From Oscillospiraceae bacterium (GTDB lineage Bacteria; Bacillota; Clostridia; Oscillospirales; Ruminococcaceae): a stretch of DNA of 64,000 nt. Below, in pieces: positions 16,122-25,484 of the stretch; position 1 is the first letter of the stretch; each line of letters opens with the position of its first letter. The stretch lies in assembly GCA_004555865.1 (NCBI GenBank), contig SFJO01000002.1, positions 95,814-159,813 on the forward strand, in the 5' to 3' direction. A program made the translations under genes and the position numbers. The notes below the pieces were generated by a model. The model was not told the origin of the DNA and made no database searches. It saw only the letters and a list, made by a program, of their open reading frames with translations.

Positions 16122-17076
16122 AGCGCGCCAGCTCCTTCTTCACTTCGGCCAGAACGGCAGCCTTGGCATTGTCCAGGTTGCCCATCAGCTCACAGCCGGC
16201 CGCCCGCACATGGCCGCCGCCGCCCAGGCGTTTTGCAATGGCGCAGGCATCCACCTCATCGGTGGTGCGCACGCTGATCTTATAGCTTCCGCCGGGCTGC
16301 TGGCGCAGGGTCAGGCCCACCTCCACGCCCTCAATGGCGCGGGGCAGGCTGGTCAGATCCTCCAGGTCGCTGGGGGCTACCCCGCTGGAGAGAATGTCCT
16401 CCCGCGTCAGGTAGATCAACGCGCAGCGGCCGTCAAAATAGTACTCCAGGTTGTTCAGGGCCAGGCGCTCGGCCTCCACCCGCTGGGGCTTTTTGCTCTC
16501 GAACAGGCGGGCGTTCAGCTCGCTTGCGCGGGCCCCCGCCTCCATCAGCCAGGCAGCCGTAATGTGGCTGCGGGCCGTGGTGTTGGCAAAACGGAAGCAG
16601 CCGGTGTCGGTGGCAATGCCGGTGTACAGGCAGTCAGCGATCTGGGCGGTGATTTCCACCCCCATCTGCCCCAGCAGATCGTACATGATCTCGGAGGCAG
16701 CCGCCGCGTCTGCATCCAGCAGGGTGGCGTCGGCATAGCCGGAGTTGCTGGAATGATGGTCGATGCACAGCTCGATCTGATCCACATACCGCTGCAGGGC
16801 ATCGCCGAACAGCTGAATGCCTGCCACGTCCACTGCCACCACATGGGCGGGGGTGAACTGGCCCTCGAAGCACTCAATGTTCAGATAATCATACTGCGCG
16901 GGAATGGGGTCGTTGCACAGCACCGCCGCCTGCTTGTTCAGCGCGTGAAAGGCCCAGTACAGTGCCGCGCCGCAGCCCAGAGTGTCGCCGTCCGGGTTTT
17001 TATGGCACAGTATGAGCACATTGTCCATGTCACACAGCCGCTGCGCGGTCTGGCTCAGATCCAGAAATTCAGTCAT
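16105..17076 (-). CDS. nrnA: DHH/DHHA1 phosphoesterase (NrnA-type oligoribonuclease)
   Basis: 323 residues from MTEFLDLSQTAQRL, preceded by AGGAGGAG. Metal-binding motifs of the DHH family are visible: 'CHKNPDGDTLGC' (~28-39), 'DVAG' (~97), 'IDHHSSNSGYAD' (~118-130) and the C-terminal DHHA1 glycine run 'GGGGHVRAAGCEL'. Members hydrolyse nanoRNA, pAp or cyclic dinucleotide products in the cytoplasm. In Firmicutes it regularly sits between rbfA and truB, as here. Which of these substrates is used cannot be read from sequence. Confidence 0.93.
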   Translation of the reverse strand: MTEFLDLSQTAQRLCDMDNVLILCHKNPDGDTLGCGAALYWAFHALNKQAAVLCNDPIPAQYDYLNIECFEGQFTPAHVVAVDVAGIQLFGDALQRYVDQIELCIDHHSSNSGYADATLLDADAAAASEIMYDLLGQMGVEITAQIADCLYTGIATDTGCFRFANTTARSHITAAWLMEAGARASELNARLFESKKPQRVEAERLALNNLEYYFDGRCALIYLTREDILSSGVAPSDLEDLTSLPRAIEGVEVGLTLRQQPGGSYKISVRTTDEVDACAIAKRLGGGGHVRAAGCELMGNLDNAKAAVLAEVKKELARCEQKE

Positions 17077-17141
17077 GGTCTCCTCCTGGCGGGGTGTTTC
17101 GCGGTGCAAGGAACCCCGCACGGCAGCCCCTCCGCTGCCTG

Positions 17142-17525
17142 TTACTCCTCTTCGCCGGCGGCCTCGGCGGGCGCTGCGCCCTCCTGCAGGTCTGCCAGCA
17201 GCTGGTTGATGTGGGCCGCATAGGCAGCGCCCTCATCCACCACAAATACAAACCGGGGGGCCTTCCGGATGTGCATCCGGCGGCTGATCTCGGTGCGCAC
17301 GTGGCCCGATGCCTTGTTCAGGGCCGCCACTGCGCCTTCGGGGCCGTCCTTGCGGCCCATCACACTGATGTGCACCTTGGCCACATCCAGATCCGGGGTC
17401 ACATCCAGCCGGGTGACGGTCAGCAGGCCTTCGGCCAGGCGAGGGTCCTTCATCTGGCCGATGATCCCGATCAGCTCCCGCTTCATATCCTGGGCCATCC
17501 GGCCCTGGTTCTTGCTGTTTGCCAT
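17142..17525 (-). CDS. rbfA: Ribosome-binding factor A
   Basis: 127 residues from MANSKNQGRMAQDMKRELIGII; this start has ATAGGAG upstream and begins the folded KH-like domain, unlike the longer in-frame extension. 'KDPRLAEGLLTVTRLDVTPDLDVAKVHISVMG' and 'IRKAPRFVFVVDEG' are the RbfA core. It helps mature the 30S subunit and the 5' end of 16S rRNA. The C-terminus is a short acidic, Ala-rich tail. It lies between infB and nrnA with a 128-base gap after infB. Confidence 0.96.
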   Translation of the reverse strand: MANSKNQGRMAQDMKRELIGIIGQMKDPRLAEGLLTVTRLDVTPDLDVAKVHISVMGRKDGPEGAVAALNKASGHVRTEISRRMHIRKAPRFVFVVDEGAAYAAHINQLLADLQEGAAPAEAAGEEE

Positions 17526-17653
17526 TTGTTCTCTCCTATGGCAGGGCTGCACCCTCCTTCCGCCAGGCGGTTGGAACGGCACAGCCCTGCCCTGTTCCCG
17601 TTACGGGTTTCTTTCTTCAAAAGCAGGCCGGGAACGCAGCGCGCTGCGGAATA

Positions 17654-20416
17654 TCAATCCCGGTACTCCTCCAGCACATAGGCCTCGAAGACGTCGCCTT
17701 CCTTCACGTCGGCAAACTTCTCCAGCGTAACGCCGCACTCGTAGCCCTGGGCCACATCCTTCACGTCGTCCTTGAAGCGGCGCAGGCTGCTGATCTCATC
17801 CTCGGCCATAACGATGCCGTCACGCACAACGCGGATCTTGCTGGCGCGGGTCACCTTGCCCTCGGTCACGTAGCAGCCGGCCACCTGGCCCACGCTGCTG
17901 ATCTTGTACACCTGACGCACTTCCAGACGGCCCTGCTCCACTTCGCGGATCTTGGGGGCCAGCATACCCTTCATTGCGTCGGTCACATCGTTGATGGCGT
18001 CGTAGATGACGCGGTACATACGCATCTCCACTTCCGCCTTGGCGGCCTCTTCTTTGGCGATGGGGTCGGGGCGCACGTTGAAGCCGATGATGATGGCGTT
18101 GCTGGCGTCGGCCAGCATCACGTCGCTGGTGTTGATGGCACCGACACCGGCGTGGATGACCTTCACCCGCACCTCGTCGTTGCTGATCTTCTCCAGGCTC
18201 TGCTTCACAGCCTCGGCGCTGCCCTGCACGTCCGCCTTCACGATGATGTCCAGCTGCTTGCGCTCGCCCTCGGCGATCTGGCTGAACAGGTTATCCAGAG
18301 TGGTCTTCTGGTAGCTGGCGAACTGCTTCTCCTTGGCTTCCTCGGCGCGCTTGTCGGCCAGTTCACGGGCCAGGCGCTCATCCTGCACGGCCTCGAACAG
18401 GTCGCCGGCGGCGGGCACCTCGGTCAGGCCGGTGATCTCCACGGGGGTGGAGGGGCCGGCCTCGTCAATGCTGCGGCCCTTATCGTTGCGCATGGTACGC
18501 ACACGGCCCACAGCGGTACCGGCAATGATGCAGTCGCCCTTGCGCAGGGTACCGTTCTGCACCAGAATGGTGGCGATGGGGCCCTGGCCCTTGTCCAGAC
18601 GGGCTTCCACCACGGCGCCCTTGGCGCGGCGGTTGGGGTTGGCCTTCAGCTCCTTCACTTCCGCCACCAGATTGATGTTCTCCAGCAGCTCGTGAATGCC
18701 CATGCCGGTCATGGCAGAAACGGGCACGCAGATCACATCGCCGCCCCAGGCTTCCGGAACCAGCTCATACTTGGTCAGCTGCTCCATCACGCGCTCGGGG
18801 TTGGCGGTGGGCTTATCCATCTTGTTGATGGCCACAATGATGGACACATTGGCAGCCTTGGCATGGTTGATGGACTCAATGGTCTGGGGCATGATGCCGT
18901 CGTCGGCAGCCACCACCAGAACCGCAATGTCGGTCATGTTCGCGCCGCGGGCACGCATGCTGGTGAACGCCTCATGGCCCGGGGTATCCAGGAAGGTGAT
19001 GGGCTTGCCGTCCACACTGACCTGGTACGCGCCGATGTGCTGGGTGATGCCGCCGGCCTCGCCCTGGGTCACATGGGTCTTGCGGATGGCGTCCAGAATG
19101 CTGGTCTTGCCGTGGTCAACGTGACCCATAACCACCACAACAGGGGGACGCTCCACCAGATCGGCCTCGTTGTCCTCTTCCACCTCGAACAGACGCTCCT
19201 CGATGGAAACATGGACCTCATGCTCGACCTTGGCGTGGAATTCCTCGGCCACCAGAGAGGCGGTGTCAAAATCCACCACGTCGTTCACGGTGTGCATCTC
19301 GCCCATCATCATGAACTTCTTGATGACCTCGGCGGCGCTCTTCTTCAGGCGGGTGGCCAGCTCGCCCACGGTGATCTCATCGGGGATCATCACCTTCAGC
19401 TGGGCCTTGCGGGCCTTCTCCAGCTGGATGCGCTGCAGCTTCTCGGCCTCGGTCTCACGGCGGCGCTGGAAGGGCTGGTTCTTCTTGTTCCGGTTGTTGA
19501 ACTTCTGCTTGTTGCCGGCTGGCGTGGGCTTGCGGCGGTTCTCCACGGGCTTGGTGGAGGCCAGCTCGGTGTAGCGCTCGTTGTACTTATCCAGGTTGGT
19601 GTCGCTGGTGCGGGTGTCCACGGTCACAGTCACCTGCTCGCGCTTGATCTGCACGGGCTGGGCGCTGGCCTGGCCCGGCTTGAAGGCGGGCTGCGCCTGA
19701 CGGCCGCTCTTGCCGGTGTTCTCCGGCTTCTTATGCTCGGGCTTCTTGGCAGCCTGCGCGGCAGCCTGGGCAAAGCGGGCAGCCTTCTCGGCAGCGGCCT
19801 TCTCAGCGGCCGCTTTTTTGGCAGCGGCTTCCTCGGCGGCGGCCTTTTCCGCAGCGGCCTTTTCGGCGGCAGCCTTCTCGGCAGCAGCCTTGGCGGCGGC
19901 TTCGGCGGCCGCTTTTTCAGCCGCAGCCTTCTCGGCGGCGGCCTTTTCCGCAGCAGCCTTCTCGGCGGCGGCGCGCTCCGCCACTTCCTGGGCGTGCTGG
20001 GCCACCTGCTGGCGGCGCTTCTTGCCGTGGGCCAGCTCCACGATGGAACCGTCGGCGCGGCGCAGCACAGCGGCAGGCTCCACTTCCTGCTTCGGTTCTT
20101 CCTTCTTCGCGGGGGCAGCCTCCTCCTTGGCGGCAGGGGCGGCGGGCTTCTCGGCGGCCTTGGGGGCTGCCTTCTTCTCCGCCTTGACGGGGGCAGACTT
20201 CTGCTCGCTCTCAAAATAGGCGGTCAGGTCCTGCTCCTGAGCGCCCTTGGTCAGCTGATCCATCACCAGGTTCAGCTCTTCTTTGCTCAGGTTTGCGCCG
20301 GGCTTCTTGGCCTCGCCGGTCACGGCGGCCAGCTCGTCGATCACCTGCTTGGCAGGCTGGCCCAGGTCCCGGGCCAGGTCACTCACTTTATACTTAATCA
20401 GCAAATCGTTCGCCAT
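17654..20416 (-). CDS. infB: Translation initiation factor IF-2
   Basis: 920 residues. Residues ~1-50 are the IF2N helical domain; ~50-215 are a low-complexity linker in which KAAAE units repeat about ten times; a second IF2N-like helical domain lies near 335-385. The G domain has G1 'GHVDHGKTSI', G3 'DTPGHEAF' and G4 'NKMD', followed by domains II-IV ending 'DVKEGDVFEAYVLEEYRD'. It brings initiator tRNA to the 30S subunit using GTP. Codons of the repeat are GC-rich but match the neighbours. The start overlaps the end of ylxQ by 23 bases. Confidence 0.98.
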   Translation of the reverse strand: MANDLLIKYKVSDLARDLGQPAKQVIDELAAVTGEAKKPGANLSKEELNLVMDQLTKGAQEQDLTAYFESEQKSAPVKAEKKAAPKAAEKPAAPAAKEEAAPAKKEEPKQEVEPAAVLRRADGSIVELAHGKKRRQQVAQHAQEVAERAAAEKAAAEKAAAEKAAAEKAAAEAAAKAAAEKAAAEKAAAEKAAAEEAAAKKAAAEKAAAEKAARFAQAAAQAAKKPEHKKPENTGKSGRQAQPAFKPGQASAQPVQIKREQVTVTVDTRTSDTNLDKYNERYTELASTKPVENRRKPTPAGNKQKFNNRNKKNQPFQRRRETEAEKLQRIQLEKARKAQLKVMIPDEITVGELATRLKKSAAEVIKKFMMMGEMHTVNDVVDFDTASLVAEEFHAKVEHEVHVSIEERLFEVEEDNEADLVERPPVVVVMGHVDHGKTSILDAIRKTHVTQGEAGGITQHIGAYQVSVDGKPITFLDTPGHEAFTSMRARGANMTDIAVLVVAADDGIMPQTIESINHAKAANVSIIVAINKMDKPTANPERVMEQLTKYELVPEAWGGDVICVPVSAMTGMGIHELLENINLVAEVKELKANPNRRAKGAVVEARLDKGQGPIATILVQNGTLRKGDCIIAGTAVGRVRTMRNDKGRSIDEAGPSTPVEITGLTEVPAAGDLFEAVQDERLARELADKRAEEAKEKQFASYQKTTLDNLFSQIAEGERKQLDIIVKADVQGSAEAVKQSLEKISNDEVRVKVIHAGVGAINTSDVMLADASNAIIIGFNVRPDPIAKEEAAKAEVEMRMYRVIYDAINDVTDAMKGMLAPKIREVEQGRLEVRQVYKISSVGQVAGCYVTEGKVTRASKIRVVRDGIVMAEDEISSLRRFKDDVKDVAQGYECGVTLEKFADVKEGDVFEAYVLEEYRD

Positions 20417-20750
20417 TCGCTTTTTCCTCCTTCTCTGTATGAGGCAGGCCGCTCAGGTGCTTTTCGCACAGGCGGGCCAGGTTTTCGTCCGTAACGGCAT
20501 ATACGCCCACAGGCTTATGGGTCACAGCGCACAACTGTTCCTGGGTGAGCGGCATGGACTGAACGTGCAGAATGCCCTCACAGAATTCTCTGGTTTTGCG
20601 GGCGGTGCGGGGGCTGATGTCCTGAGCCGTAAGCACCAGAACCGCCTTGCCCTTCATCACGCTTTCGGCCACGGCGTCAAAGCCCATGACCAGTTTGCCT
20701 GCCTTGCGGCACAGGCCCAGCGCGCCCAGCATCAGGTTCTGGTCAGCCAT
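20394..20750 (-). CDS. ylxQ: L7Ae-family RNA-binding protein (YlxQ)
   Basis: 118 residues from MADQNLMLGALGLCRKAGKLVMGFDAV, the standard start of this family; a longer frame upstream would run through ylxR and was rejected. 'VLVLTAQDISPRTARKTREFCE' fits the kink-turn RNA binding fold of L7Ae/L30e. Its role in bacteria is a presumed accessory ribosome or RNase P RNA factor. It overlaps ylxR upstream by eight bases and infB downstream by 23, the usual order. Confidence 0.92.
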   Translation of the reverse strand: MADQNLMLGALGLCRKAGKLVMGFDAVAESVMKGKAVLVLTAQDISPRTARKTREFCEGILHVQSMPLTQEQLCAVTHKPVGVYAVTDENLARLCEKHLSGLPHTEKEEKANGERFAD

Positions 20751-21018
20751 CCGCTTCACCTCCCAATTCCTTCTCCAGCCGGTCGTATACCTCCGGGGGG
20801 ATGGGCTGCTCGAAGGCATGCTCCAGCCGCTTGGCCTTGCGTGCCTTGGCCAGGCACTGGGTGCTGCGGCACAGGTAAGCCCCGCGGCCGGGCATCTTGC
20901 CGGTCAAATCCACGTTGATTGCCCCCTCGGCGCTGCGCACAATGCGCACCAGCTCCTTTTTGGGCTTGCCCTCATTGCAGCCGACGCAGCGGCGAATGGG
21001 TACTTTTCTCGGTTGCAT
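20743..21018 (-). CDS. ylxR: YlxR-family RNA-binding protein
   Basis: 91 residues. 'PIRRCVGCNEGKPKKELVRIVR' and 'GRGAYLCRSTQCLAKARKAKRLEHAF' are the two blocks of the YlxR/DUF448 fold, with the conserved GRGAY RNA-binding loop. Members have been described as nucleoid or RNase P associated regulators. It sits between nusA and ylxQ as in most Firmicutes. Confidence 0.94.
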   Translation of the reverse strand: MQPRKVPIRRCVGCNEGKPKKELVRIVRSAEGAINVDLTGKMPGRGAYLCRSTQCLAKARKAKRLEHAFEQPIPPEVYDRLEKELGGEADG

Positions 21019-21050
21019 GTTCCTTCTTCAGCTCCTTTGTTCCGGCGAGA

Positions 21051-22133
21051 TTATTCCTGCGCTTCTTTGGCAGGGCGCTCCTCGCCGTAATAGCCGCTCT
21101 CGGGGCAGATGTCAATATTATAGCCGGTCAGGCGGGCGCACAGGCGGGCGTTCTGGCCCTTGTTGCCGATGGCCAGGCTCAGCTGGTTGTCGGGCACCGT
21201 CACGCGGCAGGAGCGGTTCTCGCCGTCCAGAATCTCCACGTTCAGCACCTTGGCGGGGCTGAGGGCGGCGCTGATGAACTCGCTCACGTCCTCGCTCCAC
21301 TTCACCACGTCGATCTTCTCGCCGTTCAGCTCCTCCACGATCTTGGAGACGCGGGCGCCGTGGGCACCGATGCAGGCGCCCTGGGGGTCCACGTTGGGGT
21401 CCTTGCTGGCCACGGCGATCTTGGTGCGCATACCGGCCTCGCGGCTGATGGCCTTGATCTCCACGGTACCGTCGAAGATCTCGGGCACTTCCATCTCAAA
21501 CATACGCTTCACAAGGCCGGGATGGGTGCGGCTGATGAGCACCTTGGGGCCGCGCTCGGTGACGGCCACGTCCACCACATACACCTGCACCACCTGACCC
21601 TCGGTGAAGGTCTCGCCAGGCACCTGCTCGTTCTTGGGCAGGTAGGCCTCGCCGCCCTTGCCCAAATCCAGGGCAACCACGCCGCGCAGGGTGTCGATGC
21701 GGGTGACGGTGCCGGTGACGATCTCATGCGCCTTGGACTGCATCTCGGTGAACTGCTGGTTGCGCTCGGCCTCGCGGATGCCCTGCCGAATCACGTGCTT
21801 GGCGGTCACAGCGGCAATGCGGCCGAACTCCTTGGTCTTGAGGGGGGTCACCAGCCGGTCGCCGGCCTCCAGGCTCTTGCGGAACTCATGGGCCTGGGCC
21901 ACGCTCACCTGGGTGTGAGGGTTCTCCACCTCTTCCACCACGTCCCGCACCAGGGACACATTGAACTTGCCCTTGGCCGGGTCGATCTCCACCAGAACGT
22001 TGTCGTCCTCCACCTCGTAGTCCTTCTTCACGGCGATGATGATGGCGTTGCTGATGCGCTCGATGAGATAATCGGCGGTCAGGCCGCGCTCTTTTTCCAA
22101 CATGGCCAGGGCTTCAAAAAACTCTGCGTTCAT
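21051..22133 (-). CDS. nusA: Transcription termination/antitermination factor NusA
   Basis: 360 residues from MNAEFFEALAMLEKERGLTADYL, with GGGAGG upstream; a 34-codon extension upstream has no site. The N-terminal RNA polymerase-binding domain, the S1 domain ('TGTVTRIDTLRGVVALDLGKGGEAYLP') and two KH domains ('GACIGAHGARVSKIVEELNGEKIDVV', 'AIGNKGQNARLCARLTGYNIDI') are in order. It has no acidic repeats at the C-terminus, as normal in Firmicutes. A small CGCCCCG/CGGGGCG hairpin at 22159-22177 lies just before its ribosome site in the 183-base gap after rimP. Confidence 0.97.
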   Translation of the reverse strand: MNAEFFEALAMLEKERGLTADYLIERISNAIIIAVKKDYEVEDDNVLVEIDPAKGKFNVSLVRDVVEEVENPHTQVSVAQAHEFRKSLEAGDRLVTPLKTKEFGRIAAVTAKHVIRQGIREAERNQQFTEMQSKAHEIVTGTVTRIDTLRGVVALDLGKGGEAYLPKNEQVPGETFTEGQVVQVYVVDVAVTERGPKVLISRTHPGLVKRMFEMEVPEIFDGTVEIKAISREAGMRTKIAVASKDPNVDPQGACIGAHGARVSKIVEELNGEKIDVVKWSEDVSEFISAALSPAKVLNVEILDGENRSCRVTVPDNQLSLAIGNKGQNARLCARLTGYNIDICPESGYYGEERPAKEAQE

Positions 22134-22316
22134 TTTTCTGGTATCCTCCCATGATCTGCGCCCCGAAACACGGGGCGGTCTGTTGTTTTGTTGGCTGCCG
22201 GGCCGCGCACTGCGGCGGCCGGCGGGGCGGCCCATCGGGAAATTCCGAAGCCGCCGTTTTCTGTTTTACGCAAGGTTATTTATGGAATGCAGACCATCGG
22301 CCTGCGGGGTCACAGT

Positions 22317-22805
22317 TCAGAACAGGTCTTCATCGTCGCACAGCTTCACAAAGCTGGCGGCGGAAATGTCAAAGCTCACAGCGCCCTCAGCGGTGTCCAG
22401 CGTAACGGTGCCGCCCTCACGCCCGGCCAGAATGCCCTCCAGCTCCCGGCGGCCGGCCTCGTCCGGCCGGATGAGCCGCGCAGCCACCTTCTGGCCCTTG
22501 AGCTTATCGTAATGCTCCTCCCGGGTCAGCCGGCGGCCCAGCCCCGGGCTGCCCACCTCCAGAAAGTAGCTCTGATCAATGGGGTCCGCCTCATCGATCA
22601 CCGGATCAATGGCGTGGGAGACCAGCGCACAGGTGTCGGTGTCCATGGTGCCGTCGGGCTTGTCGATCAGCACGCGCAGGTACCAGTCCGGGCCTTCCTT
22701 TTCAAAGCGAACGTCCCAGAGGGAAAGGCCCATGCCCTCCACCACCGGGCGCACCAGCGTCTCCACAACACCTGCGGTATTTTTGCCTCCCGCCGTTTTT
22801 GCCAT
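22317..22805 (-). CDS. rimP: Ribosome maturation factor RimP
   Basis: 162 residues from MAKTAGGKNTAGVVETLVRPVVEGMGLSLWDVRF, preceded by GGGAGG. 'LRVLIDKPDGTMDTDTCALVSHAIDPVIDEADPI' and 'YFLEVGSPGLGRRLTREEHY' are the RimP core motifs. It is needed for 30S assembly. First gene of the nine-gene operon, behind a clear promoter and a leader hairpin. Confidence 0.96.
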   Translation of the reverse strand: MAKTAGGKNTAGVVETLVRPVVEGMGLSLWDVRFEKEGPDWYLRVLIDKPDGTMDTDTCALVSHAIDPVIDEADPIDQSYFLEVGSPGLGRRLTREEHYDKLKGQKVAARLIRPDEAGRRELEGILAGREGGTVTLDTAEGAVSFDISAASFVKLCDDEDLF

Positions 22806-22827
22806 GCTTAAAAGCCTCCCACATACA

Positions 22828-22857
22828 AGAAGAGCGGACCTTGCGGTCCACTCTTCT
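22828..22857 (-). promoter_or_regulatory. Leader hairpin of the rimP operon
   Basis: Arms AGAAGAGCGGACC and GGTCCACTCTTCT pair over 13 positions with one mismatch around TTGC (GCAA in the RNA, a GNRA tetraloop). It lies between the promoter and the rimP ribosome site and has no T-run. It is a candidate mRNA-stabilising or autoregulatory element. Confidence 0.6.
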
Positions 22858-22882
22858 AAGTTAACTATCATCGTACTATGCC

Positions 22883-22911
22883 ACTATAACACAAACCCGT
22901 TCGCTTTGCAA
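22883..22911 (-). promoter_or_regulatory. Promoter of the rimP-ribF operon
   Basis: Minus strand -35 TTGCAA (22906-22911), 17 bases, -10 TATAGT (22883-22888). It would drive nine genes down to the terminator at 14184-14246. Confidence 0.8.
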
Positions 22912-22979
22912 GCATTCCCGCAGAAAAACCCGACTTTTCGCACATATTAGGGCTGTTTTGAGGCTGCTCGGGCCAAATT

Positions 22980-24152
22980 TCAATCTTTTTGTGCAAACAG
23001 GCGGCGCTTCAGCCAGGCCGCGGCCGGCTGTTCGGCATACCGCGTCATCAGCGCCGACACAAGCAGGGCCGTGCCCCAGCACAGCAGATTGTACGCCTGC
23101 TGCCAGTTTGCGTCCCCCAGCTGGTTCGGCGGGGTGTCGCCGGCCCAGGGCGGCAGATGCCAGCGGTATTTCAGCCACACCGCCAGGCTCTGGTGCCATA
23201 GGTAGAAATTGTAGCTGATGGCCGCCAGCCACTGCCACAGCCGCCGGCCCGGCAGCTGCGGGCCAAGGCACAGGCCCAAAAGCGCGATGCACTGCAGCAG
23301 CGCCAGCGGCAGCCGATGCACCAGCTGCCAGCGCTGGCCGTTTGGGGCATAGGCCAGATCCTTCTGCATCTGAAAAACACACCAGAGGGCCGCAAGCCCC
23401 ACAGCCAGCGCCGCCGCCCGGAAGGGCAGGCGGGCCGCGTACCGGCACAAAGCTTCATAAAGCTCCGCCCCGGCCATGCCCATGGCCCACACGCCCAGAA
23501 AGGCGGGCAGTTGATTGAACGCCATCTGGTAGGCCGCGCCGGAGCATTTCAGTGCAAAGCCCCAGCTGTACGCAAGCTGCCCGGCGTACAGGGCCGCCAG
23601 GCACCCCAGCGGCCAGCGCCAGAAGGCCCGGGCCAGCAGCGGGAACAGCAGATAAAAGCCCGCCAGCACTCCCACCGTCCAGGTGACGCTGCCCAGGCTG
23701 GTAAACAGGTAGCTGCGGGGAAACAGCGTATGGGTCAGCGTCAGGTGCGCGGCCAGGTCCTTCCCCAGCCCGGCCGACCAGCCCTCGCTGCGCAGGGCAA
23801 GCAGCAGCGCAAGCAGCACCGCCGCATAATAGCAGGGCAGAATGCGCAGGGCTCTGCGCCGCCAGAAGCCCTCGCAGCCGGGGAAGCCGCCCCGGGCCGC
23901 CCGGGCCCGGGCATAGGGCAGCCACAGGCAGAACGCCGACAGCAGGATCATGCCGTCCACCCAGATGTACCCGGTGCGTACAGCCAGCTGCAGAGGGCCG
24001 GGGTTGATCCAGGTCTGCTGCCAGATGTGGAACCAGCCCACCATGCCGACCGCCATCGCCCGGAACACATCCGCCCCCAGCGGGCGCTGGGGTTCCTGCG
24101 GCGGCAGCAGCCGGCCCAGCACCTCGGTACCGCCCCGGCTCAAAAGGCCCAT
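22980..24152 (-). CDS. Membrane acyltransferase, acyltransferase 3 family
   Basis: 390 residues, about ten membrane segments. 'ADVFRAMAVGMVGWFHIWQQTW' (~28-50) is the family's opening helix with the conserved R-x-x-A and catalytic-type His; 'FWRRRALRILPCYYAAVLLALLL' (~107-130) is the R-R-x-R-I-x-P-x-Y block. These enzymes O-acetylate or acylate extracytoplasmic polysaccharides or peptidoglycan. It overlaps the end of the upstream aminopeptidase gene by 13 bases. Acceptor unknown; nearby envelope glycosyltransferases fit a wall polymer. Confidence 0.88.
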   Translation of the reverse strand: MGLLSRGGTEVLGRLLPPQEPQRPLGADVFRAMAVGMVGWFHIWQQTWINPGPLQLAVRTGYIWVDGMILLSAFCLWLPYARARAARGGFPGCEGFWRRRALRILPCYYAAVLLALLLALRSEGWSAGLGKDLAAHLTLTHTLFPRSYLFTSLGSVTWTVGVLAGFYLLFPLLARAFWRWPLGCLAALYAGQLAYSWGFALKCSGAAYQMAFNQLPAFLGVWAMGMAGAELYEALCRYAARLPFRAAALAVGLAALWCVFQMQKDLAYAPNGQRWQLVHRLPLALLQCIALLGLCLGPQLPGRRLWQWLAAISYNFYLWHQSLAVWLKYRWHLPPWAGDTPPNQLGDANWQQAYNLLCWGTALLVSALMTRYAEQPAAAWLKRRLFAQKD

Positions 24153-25375
24153 TCCCCGTTTTTGAAGATCTGCACGGTTTTGCCGTCGGCAGTCAGGCCG
24201 GTGATGTCCATATCCGGGCTGCCCACCATCACATCCTCGTGAATGGCCGAGTCGTTCATGCCCAGGGCCTGCCGCTGTTCCCGGGTCATGGCCGTGCCGC
24301 CCTGAATGGTGCCCGGATACCCGGCGCCAAAGGCAATGTGGCAGGCCGCGTTTTCGTCAAACAGAGTGTTGTAGAACAGCACGCCGCTGCGGCTGATGGG
24401 GCTGGAGGCGGGCACCAGGGCCACCTCGCCGATGTGGCAGGCCCCCTCGTCGCTGGCCAGCAGCTCTCCCAGCAGCGCATCGTTCTTCTCCGCGCTGTGG
24501 GCTACGACCGCACCGTCCCGGAAGGTCACCGAAAAGCCCTCGATGAGCTGGCCGTTGTACACATAGGGCTTCGTGCCCTTGACCACGCCGTTCACACGCA
24601 GGCGATGCGGGCAGGTAAACACCTCTTCGGTGGGCACATTGGCAATGAAGTCCACCCCGTTCTCCGCCTTGCTGGAAGCGCCTTCCCACAGGCTTCCCTC
24701 GGCCAGGCCCACGGTCAGATCGGTGCCGTTGGCCGCGGTCATGTGAATGCTCTGCAGCTTCCAGGCGTTCAGCTGATCCCGCCGTGAGCCGGTACGGGCC
24801 ACATGTCGCCGCCACTCGCCCACCGGGTCGCCGCCGGTCACCCGGCACACGTCAAAAATCAGGCTCCATAGCTTTTCCACCGCTTCGTCCACCGGCAGCC
24901 CGGGGAATACTTTGGCCGCCCAGGCCGGAGCGGGCACCGCAGCCACGCACCACTGCACCCGGTCGTTCATGGTGTAGTCGTTCCAGGGCTTCATCGCCTT
25001 GCGGCGGGCCATACTCACCCGATTCAGCTTGGCGGCATCCAGCCCGGCAAATGCCTCCGGGTCGCTGGCATGAATGGCCAGCAGGCAGCAGCCCCCATCA
25101 CTCTCGGCATAGTCCAGCCAGCTGCGCAGCTCATAGGGCAGCACCTGGCTCAGGGCGTTCTCCTCCCCCATCTCCATGCGGATGCGGGCCAGCTGCTCGT
25201 CCTCATAGCGAACGATCACGTCTCTGGCCCCGGCCTCATAACCGGCCCTGGCGCAGCAGTGGGCAAAAAAGGCCATGTCCACCGGGCAGCGAATGAGAAA
25301 CGCCTGCCCCGGGCGCACGTTTACGCCCACTTTTACAATAAAATCGGCATATTTCTGAAGAAGTTCCTGATTCAT
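24140..25375 (-). CDS. M29-family aminopeptidase
   Basis: 411 residues from MNQELLQKYADFIVKVGVNVRPGQ, with GAGGGA upstream; about 100 codons of open frame before this lack a site and overlap the next gene. Family hallmarks: 'NERFPDE-like' metal region seen as 'VPTEEVFTCPHRLRVNGVVKGTKPYVYNGQLIEGF', plus 'CHIGEVALVPASSPISRSGVLFYNTLFDENAACHIAFG' with the Glu/His/Asp ligands of the two-metal site. It removes N-terminal residues from peptides in the cytoplasm. Alone functionally; shares strand with GT39 upstream (109-base gap). Confidence 0.93.
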   Translation of the reverse strand: MNQELLQKYADFIVKVGVNVRPGQAFLIRCPVDMAFFAHCCARAGYEAGARDVIVRYEDEQLARIRMEMGEENALSQVLPYELRSWLDYAESDGGCCLLAIHASDPEAFAGLDAAKLNRVSMARRKAMKPWNDYTMNDRVQWCVAAVPAPAWAAKVFPGLPVDEAVEKLWSLIFDVCRVTGGDPVGEWRRHVARTGSRRDQLNAWKLQSIHMTAANGTDLTVGLAEGSLWEGASSKAENGVDFIANVPTEEVFTCPHRLRVNGVVKGTKPYVYNGQLIEGFSVTFRDGAVVAHSAEKNDALLGELLASDEGACHIGEVALVPASSPISRSGVLFYNTLFDENAACHIAFGAGYPGTIQGGTAMTREQRQALGMNDSAIHEDVMVGSPDMDITGLTADGKTVQIFKNGEWAF

Positions 25376-25484
25376 GGGAATCCCTCGCTTTCCTGTTGTT
25401 CTGAATATGGTTTGGGGTAACTGATTGCTTTTTCGCCGCCGCTTTTCGGCTTTCCATCGAGGGGAAGGCTTTTTGCCGCGGCAA

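Noticed and set aside
17519..20494. A 991-codon open frame opposite infB, and similar long frames opposite but, argF, FprA and the 25-28 kb genes
   Set aside because: High GC at third positions leaves antisense frames open. Their products are His/Gly/Leu/Gln-rich mirror sequences without ribosome sites, while the other strand encodes recognisable proteins.
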